Assembly (NCBI GenBank): GCA_002733485.1
Contig: NVVU01000074.1
Span: 5,685 to 12,861, forward strand
Length of the DNA: 7,177 nucleotides
Origin: Robiginitomaculum sp.
GTDB taxonomy: Bacteria; Pseudomonadota; Alphaproteobacteria; Caulobacterales; Maricaulaceae
Reading direction: 5' to 3'
Below the pieces are notes generated by a model, which searched no databases, was not told the origin of the DNA, and saw only the letters and a program-made list of their open reading frames with translations. This document shows positions 6,632 through 7,177 of this stretch, in pieces. Both the position numbers and the translations under genes were made by a program. The stretch's first letter is position 1, and each line of letters opens with the position of its first letter.

Positions 6632-7177
6632 TTAAGCCGTCTGATATTTTCGATTGTTCATCCAAAAGGCAATTAGCAAGGTCGTCAGGACAAGAGCCTG
6701 GCCAACAAGACCCTGCCAGGTCGGGTACATTCCTATGATTTCCACCCGGGGTAGCCACGCGCTCTGCGTGATGCCGACCCATCCGGCCTCTTGCAGGGCG
6801 GCGATGCCCTTGCCGGCAAGAACAACCGCCAGGATTGCCATAAGAAACGAGCTGTAGAGGAAAAACTGGGTGATGGGCAGACGCTTGCTATAGTTCATCA
6901 ATACGACGGCAATAACGCCAAGCGCTGCAATAGCAGAACCAAGACCGGATAGAATGGCAATAGCATTGCCCTGGTTCCAAAGGGCGATCAGGAACAGGAT
7001 CACTTCGAATACTTCACGATAAACAACCACAAAGGCCAACAAAAACAAAACCCCAGCCGATTGGCGCGACAAGGCATGAGACATCTTGTCTCTGATGTAT
7101 TTCTGCCATGCGGCAGCCTGGCTTTTGCCTTGCATCCAGATACCAACAAAAACCAGTACGGCTGCTGCCAGCAGGGC
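6632..7177 (-). CDS. FTR1-family iron permease, N-terminal part missing
   Basis: C-terminal 181 residues of an inner-membrane protein of the FTR1/EfeU iron transporter family, which takes up iron using REXXE motifs in membrane helices. On the minus strand the frame stays open to the window edge: 14 codons upstream of the methionine at 7135 read as a hydrophobic segment (ALLAAAVLVFVGIW), so that methionine is internal and the start lies outside. The REVFE motif (7004-7018) sits in a membrane helix with context VVYREVFEVILF, as in the second iron-binding motif of the family. I count about five hydrophobic helices, ending in a short polar tail NNRKYQTA. The WMQGKSQAAAWQKYI linker before the motif helix is also family-like. 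Base composition appears lower in GC than the deo genes. It is transcribed towards the deo operon and has no evident functional link to it. Whether the missing part carries a periplasmic or cytochrome domain cannot be seen. Confidence 0.87.
   Translation of the reverse strand, partial: ALLAAAVLVFVGIWMQGKSQAAAWQKYIRDKMSHALSRQSAGVLFLLAFVVVYREVFEVILFLIALWNQGNAIAILSGLGSAIAALGVIAVVLMNYSKRLPITQFFLYSSFLMAILAVVLAGKGIAALQEAGWVGITQSAWLPRVEIIGMYPTWQGLVGQALVLTTLLIAFWMNNRKYQTA

Noticed and set aside
7133..7135. Methionine at 7135 as the start of the FTR1 protein
   Set aside because: The frame continues without a stop to the window edge and encodes a hydrophobic helix, so the gene is cut by the window rather than starting here.

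Overview
The window is a compact, almost wholly coding piece of what looks like an alphaproteobacterial chromosome. The placement is an inference from three things: moderately high GC, the resemblance of the adenosine deaminase to rhizobial Add as I remember it, and a two-domain ALDH16-type aldehyde dehydrogenase beside deoC. I cannot name the genus.

Positions 1-6623 hold five plus-strand genes that read as one deoxynucleoside-salvage operon: deoC (start lies left of the window), an ALDH16-type aldehyde dehydrogenase, deoA, deoB and add. deoC and the dehydrogenase are 11 bases apart. A 50-base gap precedes deoA and carries what may be half of a REP-like palindrome. deoA/deoB and deoB/add each overlap by the four bases ATGA, so the last three genes are probably translationally coupled. 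At 6632-7177, on the minus strand and convergent with add after only 8 bases, lies the C-terminal part of an FTR1-family iron permease, which is cut by the right edge.

The operon forms a logical pathway. Add converts (deoxy)adenosine to (deoxy)inosine. DeoA releases deoxyribose-1-phosphate from thymidine (and deoxyuridine), and DeoB moves the phosphate to give deoxyribose-5-phosphate. DeoC cleaves that to glyceraldehyde-3-phosphate and acetaldehyde. The dehydrogenase placed directly after deoC is well positioned to oxidise the acetaldehyde to acetate with NAD+, which would remove a toxic product and recover both halves of the sugar. A purine nucleoside phosphorylase, a cytidine deaminase, upp and a nucleoside transporter would complete the route, but none is inside the window.

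I found no RNA gene, CRISPR array, insertion sequence, prophage gene or convincing terminator. No stretch of 300 bases lacks a gene. The window is mostly ordinary metabolism. The points most worth a second look are the ALDH16-deoC partnership, a sharp AT-rich patch inside the ALDH16 catalytic region, and the true substrate of the Add homologue.
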